Origin: DAOPJM01 sp035399665 | Lineage (GTDB): Bacteria; Bacillota; Clostridia; Christensenellales; CAG-138 | NCBI GenBank assembly: GCA_035399665.1 | Contig: DAOPJM010000001.1 | Location: 1-64,000, forward strand | DNA length: 64,000 nt | Direction: 5' to 3' | Shown here: piece after piece, positions 7,466 through 14,574 of the stretch | Layout of the letters: each line of letters opens with the position of its first letter | Numbering within the stretch: position 1 is the stretch's first letter | Translations under genes and position numbers: made by a program | The notes under the pieces: model-generated | The model's database searches: none | Seen by the model: the letters and a program-made list of their open reading frames with translations, nothing else | What the model was told of the DNA's origin: nothing

Positions 7466-8350
7466 ATGTTAAGAGATACTTTCGATAATGGCAAAAACCT
7501 TGTGGCGTTTTGCCGCGACAAGGGTATAACTTTGGGTGAGGCCATGCTCATGCGCGAGATAGAGCAGAGCGAACGCGACAGGGAGGACGTACTAAACGAG
7601 ATGTACGGCAACCTTGAGGTTATGCGCGACTCGGTTCGGCGCGGGCTTATGGAAAAGGTCGAGTCCGTGAGCAAGCTTTCGGGCGGCGAGGCGATGCGCC
7701 TGTTCAAGTACGCACAGCGAGATTCCTTCTCGGGCAAGAGCGCTTGCAGGGCTGTTGCGGCGGCGATGGCCGTAGTTGAGGTCAATTCAGCGATGGGCAG
7801 GATAGTCGCGGCTCCGACAGCGGGCGCAAGCGGTATTTTGCCCGGGGTTTTAATAGAATGCGGTACGGCGAAGGGCTGGTCGGACGAGAAGCTTGTTATG
7901 GGTCTGTTCACGGCGGGAGCGATTGGATTGCTGTTCGCCAAGAACGCCACCATATCCGGCGCGGAGGGCGGATGTCAGGCTGAAACGGGCGTTGCGGCGG
8001 CGATGACAGCGGGAGCGTTGGTTGAGCAGTCGGGCGGAGATCCCGAAATGGCCTTGGACGCGGCGGCGATGGCGATAAAGAACATCATGGGGCTTATCTG
8101 CGATCCCGTTGCGGGGCTTGTGGAGTGTCCCTGCATCAAGCGCAACGCCTTGGGCGCGGCCAACGCGATGATTTGCGCCGACATGACGCTTTGCGGGATT
8201 ACGAGCTTGATACCCTTTGACGAGGTCGTCGCGGCGATGTACGCCGTAGGACGCGATATGCGGCCGGAGTATCGTGAGACCGCAAGGGGCGGGCTTGCCG
8301 CGACGCCAACAGGTAAAAAAGTTGCCGAGCTGATGAAAAATCGTGGGTAA
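7466..8350 (+). CDS. sdaAA: L-serine dehydratase, iron-sulfur-dependent, alpha subunit
   Basis: Catalytic subunit carrying the [4Fe-4S] cluster that binds and dehydrates L-serine. Over 294 residues the glycine-rich GAPTAGASGILPGVL-type block lies near 112-130 and the cluster cysteines in GGCQAETG (near 169), CDPVAG (near 212) and ECPCIKRN (near 221-223). Preceded by AGGAGACAGAAT and 10 bp from sdaAB, so co-transcribed. Serine fermentation fits with two peptide importers in the window. No clear terminator was seen before the next gene. Confidence 0.95.
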   Translation: MLRDTFDNGKNLVAFCRDKGITLGEAMLMREIEQSERDREDVLNEMYGNLEVMRDSVRRGLMEKVESVSKLSGGEAMRLFKYAQRDSFSGKSACRAVAAAMAVVEVNSAMGRIVAAPTAGASGILPGVLIECGTAKGWSDEKLVMGLFTAGAIGLLFAKNATISGAEGGCQAETGVAAAMTAGALVEQSGGDPEMALDAAAMAIKNIMGLICDPVAGLVECPCIKRNALGAANAMICADMTLCGITSLIPFDEVVAAMYAVGRDMRPEYRETARGGLAATPTGKKVAELMKNRG

Positions 8351-8417
8351 TTCCGCAACCTTTCGTGTGGGTGCGCGGTGTTATGGATGTAAACATAATA
8401 ACGGAGGATAGATTAAG

Positions 8418-9425
8418 ATGAAAAGAACTTTAACGTTTATTGTCGCGATACTGGCGTTGACGCTGTGCTTTGTGGGCTGCGCAGGCTCAAGCTCAAAGGA
8501 TATGGGGTATACTTCCGACTATAACTATGCCGTGGATGCACCGTCGGCGGAGTACTATGGCTGGGATGCGAATGTGGAAGCGGAGGAATCCGTGACCGCC
8601 GCTGACAACGCCGCAAACGGAGGGCTGGACAGCGCGATGTCAGAGCGCAAGATAATCAAGGACGCAAGCATTACCGTTCAGACCTTGGAGTTTGACACGT
8701 TCTTGGCCGAGCTGGAGGCGCAGATTAGCTCCTTTGGCGGCTATATCTCAAGCAATGAGGTCAACGGCAACAGCTATAACTCGTCAAGGCTGCGCGGCGC
8801 GTTTGTTACCGCAAGAATTCCCGCCGAGAAGCTGGACGCCTTCCTTGACACCGTGGGCGGCATGGGCAATGTCACATACAAGAGCGAGAGTCAGCGCGAC
8901 GTCACCACCTCTTATGTCGATACCGAGGCGCATTTGGAATCGCTCCGTACCGAGCAGGAAGCCTTGATGGGCATATTGGCGGCGGCCGAGACCGTGGAGG
9001 ATCTTATCACCGTTCAGAACAGGCTGAGCGAGGTTCGCTATGAGATAGAGTCCTATGAAGCCACAATCAGGAGCTATGACAGCCTTATCGCGTACAGCAC
9101 CGTTACCATGACCGTATCCGAGGTCGAGCGCGAAACGCCCGTCACCGAGGAGACCTCAGGCGAGAAGATGTCCCGTATGTTCAAGGAAAGCCTTGAGGAC
9201 GTGGGCGAGGGCTTCGCAGACTTTGCAGTATGGTTCGTGGGCAACCTGCCCGCCATCATCGTGATACTGGTTATCTTTGGCGGCATACCCCTGTTGATAG
9301 TGCTGCTGTGCGTCAGCGCAGGCAAGAAGCGCAGGGCAAAGAAGGCCGCAAAGCTTTTGGCGGAGCAGAAGAACGCTGTCGTTATCGAGCAGCAGACCGA
9401 GAACGAGAAGGCAGAGCAGCCATAA
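8418..9425 (+). CDS. DUF4349-family lipoprotein with C-terminal membrane segment
   Basis: Function unknown. The 335 residues start with a lipoprotein signal (hydrophobic core then CFVGC, Cys21). The middle has the DUF4349 block: ERKIIKDASITVQ near 76, ISSFGGYISSNE, ARIPAEKLDAFL and a coiled region with LRTEQEALMGILAAAETVEDL and QNRLSEVRYEIESYE. One hydrophobic helix follows (about 278-302), then a basic cytoplasmic tail (KKRRAKKAAK). Lipid anchor plus C-terminal helix would hold the coiled domain outside the membrane. ATG 8418 is preceded by GGAGGATAG. A terminator follows at 9476. Confidence 0.85.
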   Translation: MKRTLTFIVAILALTLCFVGCAGSSSKDMGYTSDYNYAVDAPSAEYYGWDANVEAEESVTAADNAANGGLDSAMSERKIIKDASITVQTLEFDTFLAELEAQISSFGGYISSNEVNGNSYNSSRLRGAFVTARIPAEKLDAFLDTVGGMGNVTYKSESQRDVTTSYVDTEAHLESLRTEQEALMGILAAAETVEDLITVQNRLSEVRYEIESYEATIRSYDSLIAYSTVTMTVSEVERETPVTEETSGEKMSRMFKESLEDVGEGFADFAVWFVGNLPAIIVILVIFGGIPLLIVLLCVSAGKKRRAKKAAKLLAEQKNAVVIEQQTENEKAEQP

Positions 9426-9475
9426 GGCGACAGGACTTAGACCAATAAAAGGCGGCACAATATTGTACATCAACT

Positions 9476-9509
9476 GGAGCCTGCGGCACTGTGACGCAGG
9501 CTCCCTTTC
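9476..9509 (+). terminator. Terminator after the DUF4349 gene
   Basis: Perfect 10-bp stem GGAGCCTGCG/CGCAGGCTCC with a 9-nt loop, followed by CTTTC. Confidence 0.8.
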
Positions 9510-9577
9510 ATAGTGTATAAAGGAAAGAGCGCAAGCATAATTGAGCGATAATATACCGAATAAGGGCAAAAAAGTTC

Positions 9578-9606
9578 TTGCATTCGGGTCTTGACCGTGG
9601 TATAGT
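9578..9606 (+). promoter_or_regulatory. Sigma-A promoter of rpsF-ssb-rpsR
   Basis: TTGCAT at 9578-9583, 17-bp spacer, TATAGT at 9601-9606. Predicted transcription start near 9613, giving a leader of about 60 nt. Confidence 0.65.
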
Positions 9607-9618
9607 GTCAAAGCTATC

Positions 9619-9657
9619 GGTCCTTCTTGCATTCGAGAGATCGAATGCCAATAGACC
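9619..9657 (+). promoter_or_regulatory. Leader hairpin upstream of rpsF, possible S6:S18 autoregulatory site
   Basis: Inner perfect stem GCATTCGA (9629-9636) with TCGAATGC (9641-9648) around a GAGA tetraloop. An outer stem GGTC (9619-9622) with GACC (9654-9657) is separated from it by an asymmetric internal loop. It ends directly before the AGGAGG ribosome-binding site at 9661. Leaders of rpsF operons in many bacteria bind the S6:S18 complex; the position and shape fit, but I cannot confirm the conserved CCG of that motif, so the assignment is tentative. Confidence 0.45.
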
Positions 9658-9673
9658 ACAAGGAGGTGAAAAC

Positions 9674-9961
9674 ATGAATCTGTATGAAACTTTGTACGTG
9701 ATAGTACCCACCCTTGACGACGAGGCCACAGCGGGCGTAGTCGCTAAGTTCTCTGAGATCATTGCTGCAAACGGTGGCGAGGAAGTCACCGTGAACGCGT
9801 GGGGCAAGCGCCGTTTGGCATATCCCATAAACGATCTCACCGAGGGTTATTATGTGCTGGTAAACTTCAGCGCACCCGGGACTTTGCCCCTGGAGCTGGA
9901 GCGCAACTTCAAGAACGATGAGCGCATTCTGCGTTACATGGTCATTCGTAAGGACGCATAA
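9674..9961 (+). CDS. rpsF: 30S ribosomal protein S6
   Basis: Platform protein of the small ribosomal subunit, assembling as a heterodimer with S18. The 95 residues start YETLYVIVPTLDDEA and contain WGKRRLAYPINDLTEGYYVLVNF, diagnostic for S6. ATG 9674 is preceded by AGGAGGTGAAAAC; longer in-frame starts lie before the promoter and are ignored. First gene of the conserved rpsF-ssb-rpsR operon. Confidence 0.98.
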   Translation: MNLYETLYVIVPTLDDEATAGVVAKFSEIIAANGGEEVTVNAWGKRRLAYPINDLTEGYYVLVNFSAPGTLPLELERNFKNDERILRYMVIRKDA

Positions 9962-10000
9962 GACAAAATATCAGCACGAGAGATTGGAGAGTATGAGAGA

Positions 10001-10429
10001 ATGAATAAGATTATTTTGATTGGCAACCTCACACACGACCCCGACGTCCGCTCAACCACGAGCGGCATCACCGTTTGCAGCTTCTCAATAGCGGTCAACC
10101 GCAGGTTCGCAACCCAGGGCGGCGAAAGGCAAACTGACTTTTTCCGCATCAACGCTTGGCGTCAGCTGGGCGAGACCTGTTCCCGCTACCTTACAAAGGG
10201 CCGCAAGGTCGCCGTTATCGGCGAGCTTCAGGCGCGCACCTATGAAGCTAAAGACGGCACAACCCGTATGTCACTGGAAGTCTCCGCAGATGAGGTCGAG
10301 TTCCTCACGCCGCGTTCTCAGGACGAAGGTCAGCAGCCGCAGGGCAGCGATTATCGCAGCGACCGCCAAAACGCGCCGGCAGTGAATGATCCCTTCGCAG
10401 GGGTTTCCTCAGACGACATACCCTTTTAA
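10001..10429 (+). CDS. ssb: Single-stranded DNA-binding protein
   Basis: Coats single-stranded DNA during replication, repair and recombination. The OB-fold runs from MNKIILIGNLTHDPDVR through FFRINAWRQLGETCSRYL and VIGELQARTYE to LEVSADEVEFL (residues 1-107). A short Q/S/N-rich linker follows, ending in the acidic tip DDIPF that recruits partner proteins. 142 residues is typical. Its place between rpsF and rpsR is the standard bacterial arrangement. The 39-bp spacer upstream contains a GGAGAG site. Confidence 0.97.
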   Translation: MNKIILIGNLTHDPDVRSTTSGITVCSFSIAVNRRFATQGGERQTDFFRINAWRQLGETCSRYLTKGRKVAVIGELQARTYEAKDGTTRMSLEVSADEVEFLTPRSQDEGQQPQGSDYRSDRQNAPAVNDPFAGVSSDDIPF

Positions 10430-10447
10430 TTTAATAGGAGGATAACA

Positions 10448-10693
10448 ATGGAAGAACGCAAAATGCGCCCGCGCATCAAGCGCAGCAGGCGTAAGGTCTG
10501 CAGGTTCTGCGCCGATAAGGTAACTGAGATAGACTATAAGGATATCAAGAAGCTTGAGCACTATGTTTCCGAGAGCGGAAAGATTATGCCCAGGAGGATG
10601 TCCGGTGTCTGTGCTAAGCACCAGCGCGACCTGTCGATAGCCATCAAGCGTGCGCGCCAGGTAGCTCTGCTGCCCTTCGCAGCCGAAAGATAA
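10448..10693 (+). CDS. rpsR: 30S ribosomal protein S18
   Basis: Small-subunit protein that pairs with S6. The 81 residues contain KVCRFCADKVTEIDYKD, the Cys-containing form of the N-terminal region, then GKIMPRRMSGVCAKHQRDLSIAIKRARQVALLPF, diagnostic for S18. The retained cysteines (C18, C21 and C54) suggest the zinc-type (C+) version. Preceded by AGGAGGATAAC; a terminator lies 30 bp after the stop. Confidence 0.98.
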   Translation: MEERKMRPRIKRSRRKVCRFCADKVTEIDYKDIKKLEHYVSESGKIMPRRMSGVCAKHQRDLSIAIKRARQVALLPFAAER

Positions 10694-10722
10694 CAACAAC
10701 TACGTCGAGACCGAATAGCATG

Positions 10723-10748
10723 CCGCCCTTTTAATTGGGCGGTTTTTT
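10723..10748 (+). terminator. Terminator of the rpsF-ssb-rpsR operon
   Basis: CCGCCC (10723-10728) pairs with GGGCGG (10737-10742), 8-nt loop, six T. Confidence 0.9.
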
Positions 10749-10765
10749 CATCGGTAAATTAACGC

Positions 10766-10794
10766 TTGAACGCGAACGCTTATCATGCTAATAT
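10766..10794 (+). promoter_or_regulatory. Sigma-A promoter of the TIGR04076 gene
   Basis: TTGAAC at 10766-10771, 17-bp spacer, TAATAT at 10789-10794; about 45 nt before the start codon. Confidence 0.55.
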
Positions 10795-10839
10795 CAACGA
10801 GAGACAGGCCAAGGACAATATTCGAATCGGGAGGGGCAT

Positions 10840-11094
10840 ATGTTAAAGAAGGTTCGGTTGACTGTGATAAAGAGCGAATGCAGGTGCAAATGCTGCACCA
10901 ACGGCGACGTCTACATAGTGGACGACGTATGCCCGCCGCTGTGTCATGAGCTTTGGCAGCAGATATACCCCATGGTGTACGCCTTAGGCAACGGAGCGGA
11001 GATGGACTGCGGCAACAGCCGCCAAAAGCAATTTGACGCGGTGTGTCCCGATGAAGGACGGGTGCGCATACACGGACAAGTCATGGAGGATTGA
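10840..11094 (+). CDS. Small cysteine-rich TIGR04076 family protein
   Basis: 84 residues, no signal peptide. The pattern KKVRLTVIKSECRCKCCTNGD, then CPPLCHELWQQIYPMVYALGNGAEMDCG and a late VCPDEGRVRIHG, matches the small TIGR04076 family known from anaerobes. Seven or more cysteines in such a short protein suggest metal or cluster binding, but the function is unknown. ATG 10840 follows GGGAGGGGCAT. It is a single-gene transcript with its own promoter and a strong hairpin at 11134. Confidence 0.8.
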   Translation: MLKKVRLTVIKSECRCKCCTNGDVYIVDDVCPPLCHELWQQIYPMVYALGNGAEMDCGNSRQKQFDAVCPDEGRVRIHGQVMED

Positions 11095-11133
11095 TGATTC
11101 CATCAAAACCGCTTTAGCTAAATAATGTAAAAG

Positions 11134-11165
11134 AACAGCCTTGCGGCACATATCGCAAGGCTGTT
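11134..11165 (+). terminator. Perfect 12-bp hairpin, probably a bidirectional terminator
   Basis: AACAGCCTTGCG (11134-11145) pairs with CGCAAGGCTGTT (11154-11165) around an 8-nt loop. On the minus strand the stem is followed by CTTTTAC, so it can also end the kdpDE-like transcript. Confidence 0.75.
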
Positions 11166-11229
11166 TACAAGCTATACCGCTGTCTCACTTGGGCGGTTGC
11201 ATTTTTCAATATATTCAATGAAGCTCATA

Positions 11230-11439
11230 TTATTCGCTCTCCGCCATGCGATAGCCTACCCCGATTTCAGTTAGTATGTACTGCGGAGCCATGTTGTTCT
11301 TTTCGATCTTGCGGCGAATGTTGGACATGTTCACTCGGAGTATCTTGTTGTTCTCCGCGTCCGCATACGGCCCCCAAATCTGCCCGATGATATAGCTATA
11401 AGTTAGGACTTTGCCGGGTTGCTTTGCAATCATTTCCAC
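11230..11439 (-). pseudogene. kdpE: C-terminal half of KdpE-like response regulator, separated by a frameshift
   Basis: DNA-binding winged helix-turn-helix of an OmpR/KdpE-type regulator: EYRIVEMIAKQPGKVLTYSY, IGQIWGPYADAENNKILRVNMSNIRRKIE and ILTEIGVGYRM, close to KdpE. It lies one frame away from the receiver part (11439-11927). Adding one base at about 11452 (CAGGTGAATAC to CAGGTGGAATAC) would restore a continuous Q-V-E-Y-R, the usual KdpE junction. Whether the missing G is a real mutation or a consensus error cannot be decided here. There is no ribosome-binding site for separate translation. Confidence 0.8.
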
Positions 11440-11927
11440 TATGCGGTATTCACCTGCGTCAACCGCACCGGCTCGCCGTCTACGATGACACTGCGCTTGT
11501 CGAAGTCAATGGTGAAACCGCCGACGCTGTAAAAAGTCTCGGATGATTGCTCATGAGCGTTACGGCGCAGCACCGCCCGCATACGAGCCAACAGCTCAGG
11601 CGCGGAGAATGGCTTGGTTACATAATCGTCCGCGCCGTTGTCAAGGGCGATTATCACGTCGCGTTCGGTCGAACGGGCCGTAACCACTATGACGGGAACG
11701 CTTGTCACACCTCTAAACTCCTTCAGTAAGGTGATGCCGTCCACATCGGGCAGTCCCAAGTCCAAGAGTATCATTTGTGGCATATGTGAGCTGAAGAGCG
11801 TCCTTGCGTCCGCTCCGCTCGCGGCGGAAACGACTTTGTAGCCGCCCGATGAGAGCAGGGTTTCCAAAACCTTCAGGATATAGCGGTCATCCTCGACCAC
11901 GAGTACGGTAGATTTATTGCCTGTCAT
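11439..11927 (-). pseudogene. kdpE: Receiver half of KdpE-like response regulator, truncated by the frameshift
   Basis: Receiver domain with acidic pair D13-D14 (VVEDDRY), phospho-acceptor D56 (LLLDLGLPDVDG) and K105 (YVTKPF), followed by the linker and the start of the effector domain. It then runs out of frame at LTQV into three foreign residues and TAG 11439-11441. ATG 11927 is chosen because AAGGAGGCCGGC precedes it; it overlaps the end of the kinase gene by 14 bp. As written the product would dimerise and be phosphorylated but lack the DNA-recognition helix. No kdpFABC potassium pump genes are in the window, so the real target is unknown. Confidence 0.85.
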
Positions 11928-13200
11928 TGCCGGCCTCCTTGGGTAGTGTAAATGTAAATTCCGCGCCGCCGCCAGCCCTGTTGCCACCGCGTATATCGCC
12001 GCCGTGAGCGCGTATTATGCTGCGGCATATCGACAGCCCAAGCCCCATGCCGTGTGTGGAGTCGCCCGCCCGCCCGGCCGAGGGTATGAACAGCCCCTCC
12101 AAAGCGGCTTCGGACAGCCCTCTGCCGTAGTCGCGCACACAAAAGCTAACGTAATGCTCAAGCTCGGTCACGATGACGTCTATCTGTTTCGAGCCTTCCG
12201 AGTATTTGAAGGCGTTATCGATGAGGTTCATCAGCACCTGCATGATGAGCGTGGGGTCCATAGGTACCATCAGAAGATCATCGGGATGCTTAACGACAAG
12301 GCGCACTTCGGGGAAACGCGCCGCGCTCTTTGTCATGACCTCGCCCAAAAGCTCCTCAATAGGCTCAAGGCTTAGGTTCAGCTTGGTGTCGCCGCCGACC
12401 CTCGTCACGGATAAAAGGTTCTCCACCATGCGCAAAAGCCATGTCGCCTCCTCGCTTATACTTGTGATAAGCTCGGTTCGCACCTCCTTGTCGAAGCTGA
12501 CCGACTCCTGATTGAGTGTCGAGCAAGCCCCGATTATGCCCGTAAGCGGAGTTCTAAAGTCGTGCGAGATGGCGCGAAGGAAGTCGCCGCGCATCTTCTC
12601 AAGCTCCTTTTCGACCAGCGTCTGTTGATGCTTGGTGTAGAGCTGCTGCTTCTCCAAGACCACTCCCACGCGAATCAGTATTAGGTCGATGGCGGAAAGT
12701 ATCTCAGGACGCGGCAGGGCGCCCTCATTGTTGAGTATCCCGACAGCGGAAAGCGTCTTGCCATTGGCCTTTACGGGAAGATAGGTAAAGGCGCAGGAGG
12801 CGCAGTCCTCGGAACCGAAGCCGCAACGCACGCCGTGCTTAATTGTAAAGTCCGCGGCCTCCGCTTCCGTCGGGTACATTATCAGCCCGTCGGGGTACGA
12901 GGCGGTGGGGACATCGCTGTTTGGAAGGTAGAAGGTGCAGGGACATTGACTCACATCATAGATATATTGAATGGCAAGCTCATAGAGCTGTTCGGGACTG
13001 TTTATAGACAGCAGGGAGGTGTTGATGTCGGATATGAGCTTGTCACGGTCGCTGCGCTCGGAATAACGGGTAGTCATTTCGCGTATTTTGTCCATGCTGT
13101 GACCGATAAACAGGGAAGAAACGGCAACGGCGGCAAGCGCGATTATCAGCATGAGCAGCGGCTGTGCAGGCGCGTGGACGGGCATAACGAACACCAACAC
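11914..13200 (-). CDS. kdpD: KdpD-like sensor histidine kinase, cytoplasmic part
   Basis: Begins with the last transmembrane helix of a KdpD-type DUF4118 module (LLMLIIALAAVAVSSLFIGH). A GAF-like region follows (about 55-190), then a HisKA dimerisation domain with phospho-acceptor His213 (ISHDFRTPLTG) and a HATPase domain (NLIDNAFKYS, RDYGRGLS, GMGLGLSICRSI). It lacks the large N-terminal KdpD and USP domains of the classical protein. It is in the same frame as the upstream membrane segment (13204-13428), separated by a single TAA. That TAA overlaps an AAGGAG sequence placed before GTG/TTG/GTG codons at 13200-13192, so re-initiation is possible. Either a nonsense mutation in one gene or a genuinely split kinase. 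Confidence 0.8.
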   Translation of the reverse strand: MLVFVMPVHAPAQPLLMLIIALAAVAVSSLFIGHSMDKIREMTTRYSERSDRDKLISDINTSLLSINSPEQLYELAIQYIYDVSQCPCTFYLPNSDVPTASYPDGLIMYPTEAEAADFTIKHGVRCGFGSEDCASCAFTYLPVKANGKTLSAVGILNNEGALPRPEILSAIDLILIRVGVVLEKQQLYTKHQQTLVEKELEKMRGDFLRAISHDFRTPLTGIIGACSTLNQESVSFDKEVRTELITSISEEATWLLRMVENLLSVTRVGGDTKLNLSLEPIEELLGEVMTKSAARFPEVRLVVKHPDDLLMVPMDPTLIMQVLMNLIDNAFKYSEGSKQIDVIVTELEHYVSFCVRDYGRGLSEAALEGLFIPSAGRAGDSTHGMGLGLSICRSIIRAHGGDIRGGNRAGGGAEFTFTLPKEAGNDRQ

Positions 13201-13203
13201 TCC

Positions 13204-13428
13204 TTAGAAGATGAACGGTATCACGATGACGGCAAGCCTGCCCCAAACGCCCTTTGCGAATGCCGCCACGATGATAATCATCATGCCGATTAAGGGCAGC
13301 GAATACATGGGCGTGCTAAAGATGAGCTGCGAGAGTATAGCCAAAGGAAACACCCCGATAACCGGCAGCGCGGTAAGCCTCAGGTTGTACATGAACGCGG
13401 TAGATCGATTGTCGTCAAACAGCTTCAT
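13204..13428 (-). CDS. kdpD: N-terminal membrane segment of the KdpD-like kinase (ends at in-frame TAA)
   Basis: 74 residues with two or three hydrophobic helices (ALPVIGVFPLAILSQLIF; LPLIGMMIIIVAAFAKGV; LAVIVIPFIF), equivalent to the first helices of the DUF4118 sensor module. TAA 13204-13206 interrupts just where KdpD proteins have an F-rich loop before the last helix, and the frame then continues directly into the kinase. No Shine-Dalgarno precedes ATG 13428; the promoter -10 ends only 9 nt upstream, so the mRNA appears nearly leaderless. Confidence 0.65.
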   Translation of the reverse strand: MKLFDDNRSTAFMYNLRLTALPVIGVFPLAILSQLIFSTPMYSLPLIGMMIIIVAAFAKGVWGRLAVIVIPFIF

Positions 13429-13437
13429 TTCAAGTAC

Positions 13438-13466
13438 ATATTACACTTGTCGTCCCTTGTAGTCAA
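13438..13466 (-). promoter_or_regulatory. Sigma-A promoter of the kdpDE-like genes, start codon almost at +1
   Basis: Read on the minus strand: TTGACT (13466-13461), 17-bp spacer, TAATAT (13443-13438), then 9 nt to ATG 13428. Divergent from the oppA promoter about 50 bp away. Confidence 0.6.
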
Positions 13467-13513
13467 GCATGTAAAAACCATGTTAAGAAAGCGCTAAAAA
13501 AGAGAAGATACTG

Positions 13514-13542
13514 TTGAGACGGGGGAGGAAAACAGCTAAAAT
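13514..13542 (+). promoter_or_regulatory. Sigma-A promoter of the first oligopeptide transport operon
   Basis: TTGAGA at 13514-13519, 17-bp spacer, TAAAAT at 13537-13542. The 50-nt leader contains ATGCA-TGCAT palindromic sequence; its meaning is unclear. Confidence 0.55.
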
Positions 13543-13596
13543 ATATCATGCAGTGCATCGCTATGCATTAATCACGAATACATTAGGAGGTAAACC

Positions 13597-14574
13597 ATGA
13601 AACGAGTTCTTGCAGTCCTGTTGGCAATAATGCTGCTTGTGTCGTTCGCAGCCTGCACCAAGACAGGGACGGACGTTCCCAAGACAGAGGACCCAACGAC
13701 GGCGCCTGTAACCGAGGGTGAGGCCACGTCTTCCCCCGAGCAGGTAATCGACGAGATTGAGTACGTCGATACCTACAAGACCTATTTCTCAAGGTCGTAT
13801 GCTTCGTTCAACTATTACTCCACCGCCTACACAACGGTCAGAGAGATAGTAACGAACACTATCGACGGGCTTGTCGAGCCTGATATCTACGGCGTATATA
13901 TTCCCTCGCTGGCCGAGAGCTGGACGTCGAATGAGGATCAGACGGTCTGGACATTCAAAATTCGCGAAGGTCTGTATTGGGTAGACCATAACGGCGAAAA
14001 GACCGAGTATGCCATCACCGCGCAGGACTTCGTAGATGGTATCCGCTATATCGGCGATCCGTTGAACGGCGCTTACTCCATGCGAGTTATCCGCAATCTC
14101 ATCACCGGCCTGTATGACTACTATTGGGATTTGGACGATTTCGATGATCCCGATGTGGAGAGCAGCCACGCAACACGCGAGGAGATTTTAGCAACATTCG
14201 ATGAGAGCGTCGGCGTAAAGGCGCTTGACGACTATACCGTTGAGTACACCCTTGACAACAGCGCTCCTTACTTCCTGTCCCTTATCGAGAGCAGTATGCT
14301 GCTCCTGCCCGTCGAGTATGACTATGCCATGGCAATGGGTGAGGACTTCGGCGTCGATAACGAGCATCTGCTCTACTGCGGCGCGTACTACATCTCCCAT
14401 TTCGAGCGTGATAAGGCCATCACTCTCAGCGCGAACCCCTACTATTGGGATACCGACAACGTAACGCTCAAGACGATTGAGTATCAGATTATCCCCGACG
14501 GCACCACCTCTATTGAGATGTACAAGCGCGGCGAGATCGACTACACTTCCGTCGCGGCTGAGGAGTACCTGTAA
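13597..14574 (+). pseudogene. oppA: Oligopeptide-binding lipoprotein OppA, N-terminal half (ends at in-frame TAA)
   Basis: Extracellular peptide-capture component of an ABC importer. It begins with a lipoprotein signal (LLVSFAAC, Cys20), a T/P-rich linker, then the SBP family 5 fold: IPSLAESWTSNEDQTVWTFKIREGLYW, DFVDGIRYIGDP and NPYYWDTDNVTLKTIEYQIIPDG. AGGAGGTAAACC precedes ATG 13597. The frame stops at TAA 14572-14574 after EEYL, about half way through a normal SBP_bac_5 protein, and resumes in the same frame at 14575. Without readthrough the product lacks half of lobe II and the C-terminus and would not bind peptide. TAA ends many other genes here, so recoding is unlikely; a nonsense mutation or a base-call error is more plausible. 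Confidence 0.85.

Noticed and set aside
11230..13428. Complete Kdp potassium-uptake locus
   Set aside because: No kdpF, kdpA, kdpB or kdpC genes are present, and the kinase lacks the N-terminal KdpD domain.
13204..14574. Genetic-code change with TAA read as an amino acid
   Set aside because: TAA ends dgt, rpoD, sdaAA, rpsF, ssb, rpsR and others at the expected C-termini, so a general reassignment is excluded.
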